Shown here: positions 30,903 to 39,011 of the stretch, piece by piece
Position numbering within the stretch: position 1 is the stretch's first letter
How the letters are laid out: each line of letters begins with the position of its first letter
Source: Luteimonas colneyensis
GTDB lineage: Bacteria; Pseudomonadota; Gammaproteobacteria; Xanthomonadales; Xanthomonadaceae
Reading direction: 5' to 3'
Assembly (NCBI RefSeq): GCF_014836665.1
Contig: NZ_JACSQJ010000003.1
Span: 186,001-250,000 of the forward strand
DNA: 64,000 nt
The notes under the pieces: model-generated
What the model was told of the DNA's origin: nothing
What the model saw: the letters and a program-made list of their open reading frames with translations, nothing else
Database searches by the model: none
Made by a program: the position numbers and the translations under genes

Positions 30903-32257
30903 CCGCCGATCCCGATCAGAACAGCCGTGGGTCCCTCCGCTGGTTTCCGGCTGCGGCGGCACTGGTCACGCTCGTCGCGCTGGCGATGCGCGGCATCTAC
31001 CTCATTGGTGCGGATACACCCATCCAGATCGCGGGTGATATCAACGACTACGTCAACTACGCAAGGAATCTCGGCGAGTACGGGGTGTACTCCTCCTCCG
31101 CGCCAAGCGCAGCGGCACCAACGCCGGATGGCTTCAGGCCGCCGGGCTATCCATTGTTCCTGCTGCTGCCGATGAAGCTTGCCGGCTTCGGGCCTGCGTG
31201 GCTGCCCGGTGCGCAGGCACTGCAGGTGCTCTTCAGCAGCGCAACGGTGCTGCTGACCATGATCCTGGGCCGGGAATGGCTGAAGCCGGGCTTCGCAGTC
31301 GCAGCCGGTGCGCTCCTGGCAGTCTGGCCGCACCATGTGGTATTCGCCTCCACGCTGCTGAGCGAGACCATGCTGGGATTCTCCGTGGTGCTGGCGCTCT
31401 GGCTGACCGCCGTCGCCTGGCGCAGGCAGTCACCCTGGCTCGCCCTCGCGGCAGGACTCGCGTTCGGTTACGCCTCACTTGTGAACACGCTGGTAGTCCT
31501 GTTCCCCGTTGCCCTGGTGGCCCTGGGCCTGCTGCGAAGACACCCGAAGATACCTCTCACGCTTGCAGCGGGGCTTGTAGCCGTGATGGCGGCATGGTCC
31601 ACGGTGAGCCCCGCACAGGTCGAAGGCAGCCGCTCGAACGCGCACCGGGCACAAATGAACTTCGTCCAGGGCTCCTGGCCGCTGTACCACGCCGCCTGGC
31701 GTGCCCGCCGCCAGCATGAGTCCGCGCAAAAGGTCATCGAGGCGATCGACGAGGAAATCATCCTGGTCACGCAATCTCCGCGGGAAGGCCTCGCCGCGAT
31801 CCATTCACGCGTGGCCCACGCCCCCCTGCGATACGCGAGCTGGTACCTTCTTGAGAAGCCATTTCTGCTGTGGGACTGGGACATTCGCCTCGGTTCGGGA
31901 GGCTTCCACTTCCTCCCCCCCCGCGCCAGTCCGTACGACAACCAGCCCGTCTTCAGGGCTACCGCGACGATGCTCAGACTGGGGAATCCGTTGCTGTTCG
32001 CATTGGCCGGGCTTGCCGCGTTGGCGTGCTCACGCGGATGGCTTCCGAAGTCCAGCATCCCCTTCGCGCCGGTCATGGTCGCAACCTTCGTGGTCTACGT
32101 CACCCTTGTCCACACCATTCTCCAGGCCGAGCCGCGCTACTCCATTCCCTACAGACCGGAACAACTGCTGCTGGCAATGGGTGGCTTGTCACTGCTGTCT
32201 TCCGCCACCGTGCGGCTGATTGCATGGACTTCCCGCAGGTGGAAAGGAAATGAATGA
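30899..32257 (+). CDS. GT39/ArnT-like GT-C membrane glycosyltransferase
   Basis: A 452-residue integral membrane protein with about ten hydrophobic segments. The first periplasmic loop carries AGDINDYVNYARNLGEYGVY and FRPPGYPLFLLLP, typical of PMT/ArnT-type (PMT_2) enzymes with an acidic pair and the following RPPGYP. AEPRYSIPYRPEQ near the C-terminus is also characteristic. Members transfer sugar from polyprenyl-phosphate sugars at the periplasmic face. It has no TPR region, unlike the three GT-C genes before it, and overlaps the following ABC transporter by 8 bases. Confidence 0.78.
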   Translation: MTADPDQNSRGSLRWFPAAAALVTLVALAMRGIYLIGADTPIQIAGDINDYVNYARNLGEYGVYSSSAPSAAAPTPDGFRPPGYPLFLLLPMKLAGFGPAWLPGAQALQVLFSSATVLLTMILGREWLKPGFAVAAGALLAVWPHHVVFASTLLSETMLGFSVVLALWLTAVAWRRQSPWLALAAGLAFGYASLVNTLVVLFPVALVALGLLRRHPKIPLTLAAGLVAVMAAWSTVSPAQVEGSRSNAHRAQMNFVQGSWPLYHAAWRARRQHESAQKVIEAIDEEIILVTQSPREGLAAIHSRVAHAPLRYASWYLLEKPFLLWDWDIRLGSGGFHFLPPRASPYDNQPVFRATATMLRLGNPLLFALAGLAALACSRGWLPKSSIPFAPVMVATFVVYVTLVHTILQAEPRYSIPYRPEQLLLAMGGLSLLSSATVRLIAWTSRRWKGNE

Positions 32258-33980
32258 AACACTGAGGAAGACATGGGGCCTGTTCACGCCGCCCGAGCAG
32301 CGCAAGGCCCTGCTGATGCTCGCCCTCGTAGTCCTGATGGCCCTTGTCGAGACCCTCGGCGTGGTCTCGATCATGCCTTTCCTCTCCGTGCTCGGCCGAC
32401 CCGAGGTCGTGGACGAGCACCCGTTGCTCCGGCAAGTGCATGCCTGGACGGGGGCCAACGATATCCAGACTTTCATCGTCATGCTCGGCCTGGCGTCCAT
32501 GGTCGTGGTCGTGCTGTCCTCGATCTTCAAAACGGTGACCATCCACCTGCTGAACCGCTTCATCCATCTCCAGCGCCACTCGCTGAGCAGCCGGCTTCTC
32601 GGTGCATACCTCCACCAGCCCTACGAATTTTTCCTCGGAAACAATTCCTCAACGCTGTCGAAGAACGTGCTGTCCGAGGTCGACCAGGTCACATTCGAAC
32701 TGCTCCAGCCGCTGTCGCAGCTGATCGCCCAGGGTGCGATCGTGCTGGCGATGGTGCTGCTGGTGTTCGCATACGACCCTCTCGTTGCCGTCCATATCGT
32801 TGCCACCGTGACCGTTCTTTACGGAACGATCTATCTGTTCGTACGAAAGCGTTTGGCACGCATCGGCGGCGAGCGCCAAGCCGCAAATGCCCAACGCTAT
32901 CAGGCTTGTAACGAGGCGTTGAGCGGCATCAAGGAGGTGAAGGTCACTCAGTCCGAAGCAGCGTGCCTTCAGGACTTCTCCGCGCACTCCCGCAACTTCT
33001 CACGACACTTCGCCACCGCTGAGACGCTGAGCCACTCCCCTCTCTATCTGGTAGAGGCCGTCGGCTATTCCGGCCTTATCGGAATCGCGCTGTATCTGCT
33101 TATCCGGTCGAACGACATCGCCCAGGTGCTTCCCGCACTCGGCCTGTATGGTTTTTCCGCCTATCGCCTGCTACCTGCAGTGCAGATCATGTACAGGGGA
33201 TTCGCCCGCCTCCGCTTCTCTTCCGCGTCCCTGCACGCGATCCATCACGATTTGAGTCTCCCGATAACACGGCACGCCGACGCGACCGAAAATGCAATTA
33301 CCCTGGCGAAAGAAATAAGGCTGCACGGCATCCATTACACCTACCCGTCAGCCCGCTCCAGACCGGTTCTCAAGGATCTCGATCTGCAGATCCCGATCAA
33401 TACCAGCCTCGGCATCTCCGGCCGCAGCGGCTCGGGGAAAAGCACGCTCATGGATATCCTGCTGGGTCTGCTCGAACCTCAAGCCGGCACGCTTACGGTC
33501 GATGGAATCCAAATAACCCGCAACAATCTACGCGCATGGCAGCGCTCCATCGGATATGTCCCACAACACGTCTACCTGACCGACGCGAGCATCGCTCAAA
33601 ACATCGCTTTTGGCGTCAAGCCGGAGGAAATCGACGTTACTTCCGTACTACGCGCTGCACGCATCGCCCAAATCCATGACTTCATCACGAAAGATCTGCC
33701 GGATGGATACGACACTAGGATCGGCGAACGGGGAGTCCGTCTGTCAGGTGGACAGAGGCAGCGACTCGGAATCGCTCGCGCGCTCTACAGAGATCCGCCA
33801 GTATTGTTCATGGATGAAGCCACCAGCGCCTTGGATCCCGAGACTGAAGCAGCTTTCAACAGCGCCATCGAGCAGCTGTCCGGCAGGAAAACCGTCGTCA
33901 TCATCGCGCACAAGGAAAGCTCCTTGCGCAGCTGTCAGGAAATCATAGAACTTTCGGACCTGTCCACACTTCGCTCTTGA
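32250..33980 (+). CDS. ABC transporter (membrane domain plus ATPase), PglK-like lipid-linked oligosaccharide flippase
   Basis: A 576-residue half-transporter. Transmembrane segments cover about 18-310; the ATPase has Walker A GRSGSGKST (391-399), signature RLSGGQRQRLG near 499 and Walker B VLFMDEATSALD. The membrane domain resembles PglK (VETLGVVSIMPFLSVLG; YEFFLGNNSSTLSKNVLSEV), which flips an undecaprenyl-PP-linked oligosaccharide in Campylobacter. Among glycosyltransferases this is the likely exporter of the locus's glycan. ATG 32250 has GGAAAGGAA just upstream. From about 33.3 kb codon use becomes AT-richer than in the preceding genes. Confidence 0.82.
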   Translation: MNETLRKTWGLFTPPEQRKALLMLALVVLMALVETLGVVSIMPFLSVLGRPEVVDEHPLLRQVHAWTGANDIQTFIVMLGLASMVVVVLSSIFKTVTIHLLNRFIHLQRHSLSSRLLGAYLHQPYEFFLGNNSSTLSKNVLSEVDQVTFELLQPLSQLIAQGAIVLAMVLLVFAYDPLVAVHIVATVTVLYGTIYLFVRKRLARIGGERQAANAQRYQACNEALSGIKEVKVTQSEAACLQDFSAHSRNFSRHFATAETLSHSPLYLVEAVGYSGLIGIALYLLIRSNDIAQVLPALGLYGFSAYRLLPAVQIMYRGFARLRFSSASLHAIHHDLSLPITRHADATENAITLAKEIRLHGIHYTYPSARSRPVLKDLDLQIPINTSLGISGRSGSGKSTLMDILLGLLEPQAGTLTVDGIQITRNNLRAWQRSIGYVPQHVYLTDASIAQNIAFGVKPEEIDVTSVLRAARIAQIHDFITKDLPDGYDTRIGERGVRLSGGQRQRLGIARALYRDPPVLFMDEATSALDPETEAAFNSAIEQLSGRKTVVIIAHKESSLRSCQEIIELSDLSTLRS

Positions 33981-33993
33981 CTCATCAGCAGAC

Positions 33994-34752
33994 ATGACAA
34001 AGCACATTACACGCGACCAGAGCGACGCAAAGCCCCGGATTCATAGGGATAACACGCTTAAGTTCTTCGAGCAGCGGGCAGCGAGAGCCCAGGAACTCGG
34101 AGCGATCAAAGCAGTCCTGTACCAGGACAAGCATCCAACCTTGGCGGAGGCACGCGACCGCGCGGAGAAGGAAGCCCTTCTACCGGTGCTGGATACCAGA
34201 CCCGGCGACCGAGTGCTGGATGTCGGATGCGGGGTTGGGCGCTGGACATCCATCCTGAGCGAGCGCTGCAGCTATTACCATGGCCTCGACTTCAGCCCGG
34301 GACTGATAGATTACGCAAGACGGTCCCACGCGCACCGAACCAATGTGCAATTCTCGGTTGCATCGGCTGACGATTTTTCGCTCAGTTCCCTAGGTTCACA
34401 GGCGCCGTTCGACCTGATTCTCTGCTGCGGCATCTATATTTATCTCAACGACGAAGAGATAGTGAGTTCCGGCCGCTGCATCGCCGACGCAGCCGGCCAC
34501 AACGCACGAGCGATCTTCCGCGAACCTATCGCCCTGAAGCAGCGCCTGACCATCAAAGATCACTACTCCGAGGAACTGGAGGCCGACTACAATGCGATAT
34601 ACAGGAGCAAGGAAGATCTGATGTCACTCCTTTCCCTACATATGGCTCCGGCCGGATTCAAGCTGATACACGATGCCCCTATGTACGACGACCCTGCCCT
34701 GAACAACAGGACGGACACCAAGCAGCACTTCTTCGTATTGGAGCGGTCGTGA
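33994..34752 (+). CDS. Class I SAM-dependent methyltransferase
   Basis: A 252-residue protein with a Rossmann methyltransferase core: VLDVGCGVGRW (motif I, about 72-82), YHGLDFSPG (motif II) and FDLILCCGIYIYL (motif IV region). The substrate is unknown. It is coupled by GTGA to the HAD phosphatase, next to a nucleotidyltransferase and a LicD protein, so it may methylate the small phospho-alcohol handled by that cassette, or a sugar; this is speculation. The gene is AT-rich relative to the chromosome. Confidence 0.75.
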   Translation: MTKHITRDQSDAKPRIHRDNTLKFFEQRAARAQELGAIKAVLYQDKHPTLAEARDRAEKEALLPVLDTRPGDRVLDVGCGVGRWTSILSERCSYYHGLDFSPGLIDYARRSHAHRTNVQFSVASADDFSLSSLGSQAPFDLILCCGIYIYLNDEEIVSSGRCIADAAGHNARAIFREPIALKQRLTIKDHYSEELEADYNAIYRSKEDLMSLLSLHMAPAGFKLIHDAPMYDDPALNNRTDTKQHFFVLERS

Positions 34753-35348
34753 GTACGGCGTACTGCTTTGATTATGACGGCACGTTGACAACGACGGAAC
34801 TTCTTCCCAGCATCGCCGCAGAACTGGGGTTGTCCGGGGAGATTGCCTTACTCACGAAGTTGACCATGGACGGTCTGATTCCGTTCGAGGACTCGATGCG
34901 GTTACGCGTTGCCCTGCTTTCACAGGTCGAGACATCGAAAGTCGAGGACATCGTCCAGGAAATCCCTGTCGATGAGCGAATAGCTTCCTTCATCGGCAGC
35001 AACCCAGACAATTGCTTCGTGATAAGCGGCAACCTAGACATCTGGCTGCGGAAGGCGCTAGCGCCACTGAATTGCGAATACTTCCTGTCCACCGCTTACA
35101 GATCCAACGGAAAGATCACCCTAACGAGCGTCTTGAACAAGGCGGCCGCGGTCACAGTCCTGCGCAAACAGGGATTTGAACGCATCATCGCGATTGGTGA
35201 CGGCGCCAACGACGTTCCGATGTTCGAGCGCGCTGATATCTCCATTGCCTACGGCGGCGTACACAGCCCCGCTGCCGCCGCGATCGCCGCATCCGACTTT
35301 GTTGTGCACGACGGAGGAACCTTGTGCAGCCTGTTGAGAACGCTGTAA
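34749..35348 (+). CDS. HAD-superfamily phosphatase (SerB-like subclass IB)
   Basis: A 199-residue HAD enzyme. Motif I is CFDYDGTLT (nucleophile D8, acid D10), motif II is VISGNLD, the lysine is in NKAAAV and motif IV is IGDGANDVPMF. The layout is that of phosphoserine-phosphatase-like HADs acting on small phosphorylated metabolites. GTG 34749 overlaps the methyltransferase stop. The 3' end overlaps the nucleotidyltransferase by 25 bases, a sign of tight coupling. The substrate may be the phospho-alcohol activated by the next gene. Confidence 0.78.
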   Translation: MSTAYCFDYDGTLTTTELLPSIAAELGLSGEIALLTKLTMDGLIPFEDSMRLRVALLSQVETSKVEDIVQEIPVDERIASFIGSNPDNCFVISGNLDIWLRKALAPLNCEYFLSTAYRSNGKITLTSVLNKAAAVTVLRKQGFERIIAIGDGANDVPMFERADISIAYGGVHSPAAAAIAASDFVVHDGGTLCSLLRTL

Positions 35349-36007
35349 TCGCAGCAGCCGGCCTCGGCTCCCGTTTGGGACATGGCCTACCAAAGTGCAT
35401 GCTTGAGATCGGCGGCAGGACGCTGTTGAGCAGGATGATCGACAGTCTGACGCCGCACGTCAGGCGGATCCATGTGGTTGTCGGTTACAGGGAAGATCTG
35501 GTCATCAACCTGTGTTCGAACCTTCACAGAAACGTGGTGATCGTCAGGAACCCTGATTTCCGCAGTACCAATACAGTTCAGAGCATGGCCTCGGGCGCCA
35601 GAGGATTGAGCGGAAAAACCATATTCTTGGATGGCGACCTGATCATAGATCCGTCCTCGCTGGGCGACTTCGCACGCATGGCCGCCGAACACGACACCGT
35701 CGCCGCCATTGCACTAAGCCGCAGCGAGAATGCCGTGAATGTCGACCTGTCCGCCCCCCCTGGTGCTGAGGAAACGACTTTCATTAGCGGCTTTACGCGA
35801 GAGGCGGACAGGCTTTATGAGTGGGCAAACGTTGTTTCTGGTGACTCCCGGCTGCTCGACCACGGATCAGGTTATGTCTATGAGGAACTCGAGAAACTCA
35901 CGCCACTATGCGCCAGCCTGCTTGAGCTGAGAGAGATCGATACACCGCGCGACTTGGAGATGGCAGAAAAATTTGCCAAGCACCTCGATGCCGGAAACCA
36001 GCTCTAG
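35324..36007 (+). CDS. Nucleotidyltransferase, LicC-like (small-molecule CTP/NTP transferase)
   Basis: A 227-residue NTP_transferase protein: AIAAAGLGSRLG-type phosphate loop (AAAGLGSRL, 10-18), PK at 23-24, FLDGDLIID for metal binding and the late REIDTPRDLEMA element seen in LicC and related sugar or aminoalcohol-phosphate cytidylyltransferases. It would activate a phosphorylated compound as a CDP (or NDP) derivative for the LicD protein encoded two bases downstream. GTG 35324 has GGAGGAA at 35313-35319. Substrate specificity cannot be read from the sequence. Confidence 0.75.
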   Translation: MQPVENAVIAAAGLGSRLGHGLPKCMLEIGGRTLLSRMIDSLTPHVRRIHVVVGYREDLVINLCSNLHRNVVIVRNPDFRSTNTVQSMASGARGLSGKTIFLDGDLIIDPSSLGDFARMAAEHDTVAAIALSRSENAVNVDLSAPPGAEETTFISGFTREADRLYEWANVVSGDSRLLDHGSGYVYEELEKLTPLCASLLELREIDTPRDLEMAEKFAKHLDAGNQL

Positions 36008-36009
36008 TC

Positions 36010-36957
36010 ATGCAGCAAAGTCCAGCCAGCCCGTCGATTCCCGACTTGGACCATACCGCACAAAGCACCCTGCGCGCGGTCCAACTCGTCCAACTCGGCA
36101 TACTTAGGATTATTGACCGCATTTGTCTTGAAAATGGAATCAGGTACTGGCTCGATGGAGGAACACTGCTTGGTGCCGTTCGTCATCGCGGCTTCATACC
36201 GTGGGACGACGATATCGACATCGCTATGCCACGGCCCGACTACGAGCGGTTTCTTAGAATCGCGCCAACTGTCCTTCCAAGCCATCTCCAGCTCGAAGAC
36301 TCGGATCAGATCGACGGACATGCATGCTATGCCGTGCCCTGCAAGATCAGGGACGTCCATAGCAAGATCACTGAAGCCCACCCTGAAAGCATGGCTGACC
36401 AGGGGAAAGGGCTGTTCGTAGACATCCTTCCCATCGATGCCTTCCACGCCCGGCCGATGGGCTTCAGAATCGACATGGCACTGAAATGGCTCTATCGCAA
36501 TCTATCAAAGATCAACGACGCCAAGGATTCATCCCTGCCTTGGACGTATAAGTTTGCGAACAGATGCCTGGAAGTTCTGCACCCTCTGGCCGGCGCCGGA
36601 ACGCCGATAAAAATGTATCGGTCGATACTCCGGCGAACGAGGCTGAATCGTGTTTTCAGAGGATCATCGCCGCTCGTCGGATACGGGTTTGACGTGCACT
36701 GGACGCGAGTGTTCAAGGCGACGGATATCTTTCCTCTGCAACGCATGGATTTCGAGGGGCTACAGTTCCTCGCCCCTAGGCGGCCTGACAACGTTCTGCA
36801 GGTTTTTTATGGAGCCGATTACCTCACCCCACCTCCTGCCATGCTCCGCTGCCCCAAGCACCTGTTCCTAGTCAATCTCGATACCAGATTGGGGAACAAC
36901 GTGAGAAAAGTAGAGTACGTGGATTATGGGATCGAGCGCCCGACCCGGCTTACATAG
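36010..36957 (+). CDS. LicD family phosphotransferase
   Basis: A 315-residue LicD/Fukutin-family protein. The family signature is complete: YWLDGGTLLGAVRHRGFIPW followed by DDDIDIAMPRPDYERF (about 47-81) with the catalytic aspartates D66-D70. Members transfer a phospho-alcohol, classically phosphocholine or ribitol-phosphate, from a CDP carrier onto a glycan. No licA kinase or licB transporter is adjacent, so the donor may not be phosphocholine. The gene is AT-rich: the line of 60 bases at 36481 contains 28 G+C. Confidence 0.88.
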   Translation: MQQSPASPSIPDLDHTAQSTLRAVQLVQLGILRIIDRICLENGIRYWLDGGTLLGAVRHRGFIPWDDDIDIAMPRPDYERFLRIAPTVLPSHLQLEDSDQIDGHACYAVPCKIRDVHSKITEAHPESMADQGKGLFVDILPIDAFHARPMGFRIDMALKWLYRNLSKINDAKDSSLPWTYKFANRCLEVLHPLAGAGTPIKMYRSILRRTRLNRVFRGSSPLVGYGFDVHWTRVFKATDIFPLQRMDFEGLQFLAPRRPDNVLQVFYGADYLTPPPAMLRCPKHLFLVNLDTRLGNNVRKVEYVDYGIERPTRLT

Positions 36958-37002
36958 ATTCCTCCCCCGACACCAGAACCATTAATAATCTTCCGGATCA
37001 CC

Positions 37003-37923
37003 ATGACCCACGTCACCGCCCTGGTTGTAACCTACAACCGCAGGGAACTTCTTCAGCGTTGTCTGGAGGCACTGACACGCCAGAGCCGGCTACCTGAACG
37101 AATTCTGGTTGTAGACAATGCATCCGACGACGGGACGCGTGAATTTCTCGAAAGTGACGGCTGGACGTCCCATCCCCGATTCGAAGTGATCGCTCTTTCT
37201 GAGAACACCGGTGGAGCAGGAGGGTTCTCTATAGGTCTTGAGAGGGCCATCGAGGGCGGGTCAGGTTGGACTTGGATGATGGACGATGATGCCGAGCCGC
37301 ATATAGACGCGCTAGAGCAATTGATGCGCGTAGCGGAAGACCCAGAACATATCTACGGCTCACTCGCCTCGAGTGGCGCGAGCACATCCTGGTTGACCAC
37401 ACTCATCACCCCCCTCCCGAAACGCGAGGTCGAGTTCGCGAGCGACGTACCGGACTGCGCGAAGGTGCAATCGCTTCCGTTCCTGGGCTTCCTGATACAT
37501 AGCCAACTGGTGGAGCGAATCGGCCTTCCAGACGCGGGCTATTTCATCGCAGCTGACGATGTGGAGTATTGTGTTCGCGCACAGAAGGCTGGTGCGGAAA
37601 TTGTGATCGCGGGGAAAAGCCGCATCGAGCATCCAAAGTCGAGGCCGTACAAGATCCAACTACCCGGCAGGACTTTGACCTGCCTAGCGCTTCCTCCCTG
37701 GAAGCGCTACTACGACACCAGAAACCGCCTGTTGATTTCGCGCACCCACTACGGCACGAAGCTGTTCACCCATACTCTTCCAGGATCTCTGGTTCGCTTT
37801 CTTGCAGCGATGTTGAAGGAGCCCAGGAGATTCGCTCAGGCCCATGCATTCGTTGCCGGATGCTTTGACGGCCTGCTTGGACTGAAAGGAAAAAGACATC
37901 AGAAATGGGGAATTCGCCCGTGA
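37003..37923 (+). CDS. GT2 glycosyltransferase, galactofuranosyltransferase (GlfT)-like
   Basis: A 306-residue GT-A enzyme: VVTYNRRELLQRCLEAL, VVDNASDDGT, SENTGGAGGFSIGLERA and the metal-binding WTWMMDDDAEPH (DDD at 94-96). NTGGAGGF and WMMDDD are typical of GlfT1/GlfT2-related galactofuranosyltransferases. It directly precedes and overlaps the UDP-galactopyranose mutase gene that would supply UDP-Galf, which strongly supports the substrate inference. It probably acts at the cytoplasmic face on the lipid-linked glycan. Confidence 0.8.
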   Translation: MTHVTALVVTYNRRELLQRCLEALTRQSRLPERILVVDNASDDGTREFLESDGWTSHPRFEVIALSENTGGAGGFSIGLERAIEGGSGWTWMMDDDAEPHIDALEQLMRVAEDPEHIYGSLASSGASTSWLTTLITPLPKREVEFASDVPDCAKVQSLPFLGFLIHSQLVERIGLPDAGYFIAADDVEYCVRAQKAGAEIVIAGKSRIEHPKSRPYKIQLPGRTLTCLALPPWKRYYDTRNRLLISRTHYGTKLFTHTLPGSLVRFLAAMLKEPRRFAQAHAFVAGCFDGLLGLKGKRHQKWGIRP

Positions 37924-39011
37924 ATGATTGCTTGGTCGTCGGAGCCGGCTTTGCCGGCGCCTCGGTGGCTCGCGCTCTTGCCGATGCCGGCCGACAGATA
38001 CGTCTAGTCGACAAGCGCACCCACATCGCCGGCAATGCGTACGACGAATATGATGCCCATGGCGTACTCGTGCACCGCTATGGTCCCCACATTTTCCACA
38101 CGAATGGGGAGAGAATTTTCCAATGGCTGTCACGCTTCACCGGCTGGCGGCCATACGAACACCGGGTGCTCGGAGTGGTCGATGGAAAGAGCTATCCCTT
38201 TCCCATCAATCGCGACACCCTCAACCAGCTGTACGGGCTGGATCTGGACGAGGCCGGCGCGCAGTCTTTTTTCGAGCAGGTGCGGGAGCCTCGCGACCAG
38301 ATAAGGACCAGCGAGGACGTAGTACTGAACTCGGTTGGACGCGACCTCTACGAGAAGTTCTTCCTCAACTACACGCGCAAGCAGTGGGGCCTGGAACCAT
38401 CCGCGCTCAAGGCCGGAGTTGCTGCCCGCATTCCCACCCGCACCAACAGCGACGACCGCTACTTCACCGACACGTTCCAGGCAATGCCCTCGCATGGCTA
38501 TGCCCGCATGTTCGAGAACATGCTCGACCATCCGAACATCAGCGTGGAGACCGGAGTCGACTTCCTAGACATCAGGAACAGCCATCGTTGCCGGCACGTG
38601 GTGTACACGGGACCCGTCGATGCATTTTACGACCACCGCTTCGGGCATCTTCCTTATCGATCCTTGAGGTTCGAACACGAACATCTGCCCGAGGTCGCCC
38701 GCTTCCAGCAGGTCGGCACGGTGAACTATCCGAACGACCACGCCTACACGAGGATCACGGAGTTCAAGCACCTCACGGGGCAGGAACATCCCGGCACATC
38801 CATCGTTCGGGAGTACCCCCGGGCGGAAGGTGATCCCTACTATCCGATTCCAAGCGATGCGAACGAGGCTCTCTACAAGCGCTACGAGGCACTGGCCCTG
38901 AGCGAGCCCGATGTAACGTTCGTGGGACGACTGGCGCAGTACCGCTACTACAATATGGACCAGGTGGTGGGCGCGGCATTGACTGCCGCGAAGCGGCTTC
39001 TGGAGCGCTGA
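37920..39011 (+). CDS. glf: UDP-galactopyranose mutase
   Basis: A 363-residue flavoenzyme: FAD-binding CLVVGAGFAGASVARAL at the very start, then IAGNAYDEY, YGPHIFHTN, and the conserved C-terminal GRLAQYRYYNMDQVVGAAL. It converts UDP-galactopyranose to UDP-galactofuranose. GTG 37920 overlaps the preceding stop (GTGA) and begins right at the first beta-strand as in E. coli Glf; ATG 37905 would add five residues. Its stop shares one base with the next start (TGATG). Confidence 0.93.
   Translation: MNDCLVVGAGFAGASVARALADAGRQIRLVDKRTHIAGNAYDEYDAHGVLVHRYGPHIFHTNGERIFQWLSRFTGWRPYEHRVLGVVDGKSYPFPINRDTLNQLYGLDLDEAGAQSFFEQVREPRDQIRTSEDVVLNSVGRDLYEKFFLNYTRKQWGLEPSALKAGVAARIPTRTNSDDRYFTDTFQAMPSHGYARMFENMLDHPNISVETGVDFLDIRNSHRCRHVVYTGPVDAFYDHRFGHLPYRSLRFEHEHLPEVARFQQVGTVNYPNDHAYTRITEFKHLTGQEHPGTSIVREYPRAEGDPYYPIPSDANEALYKRYEALALSEPDVTFVGRLAQYRYYNMDQVVGAALTAAKRLLER

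Noticed and set aside
36010-36957. LicD as part of a teichoic acid or standard phosphocholine-LPS locus
   Set aside because: No licA, licB, tag/tar or LPS core genes are nearby; the pilus context is stronger, although LPS cannot be fully excluded.
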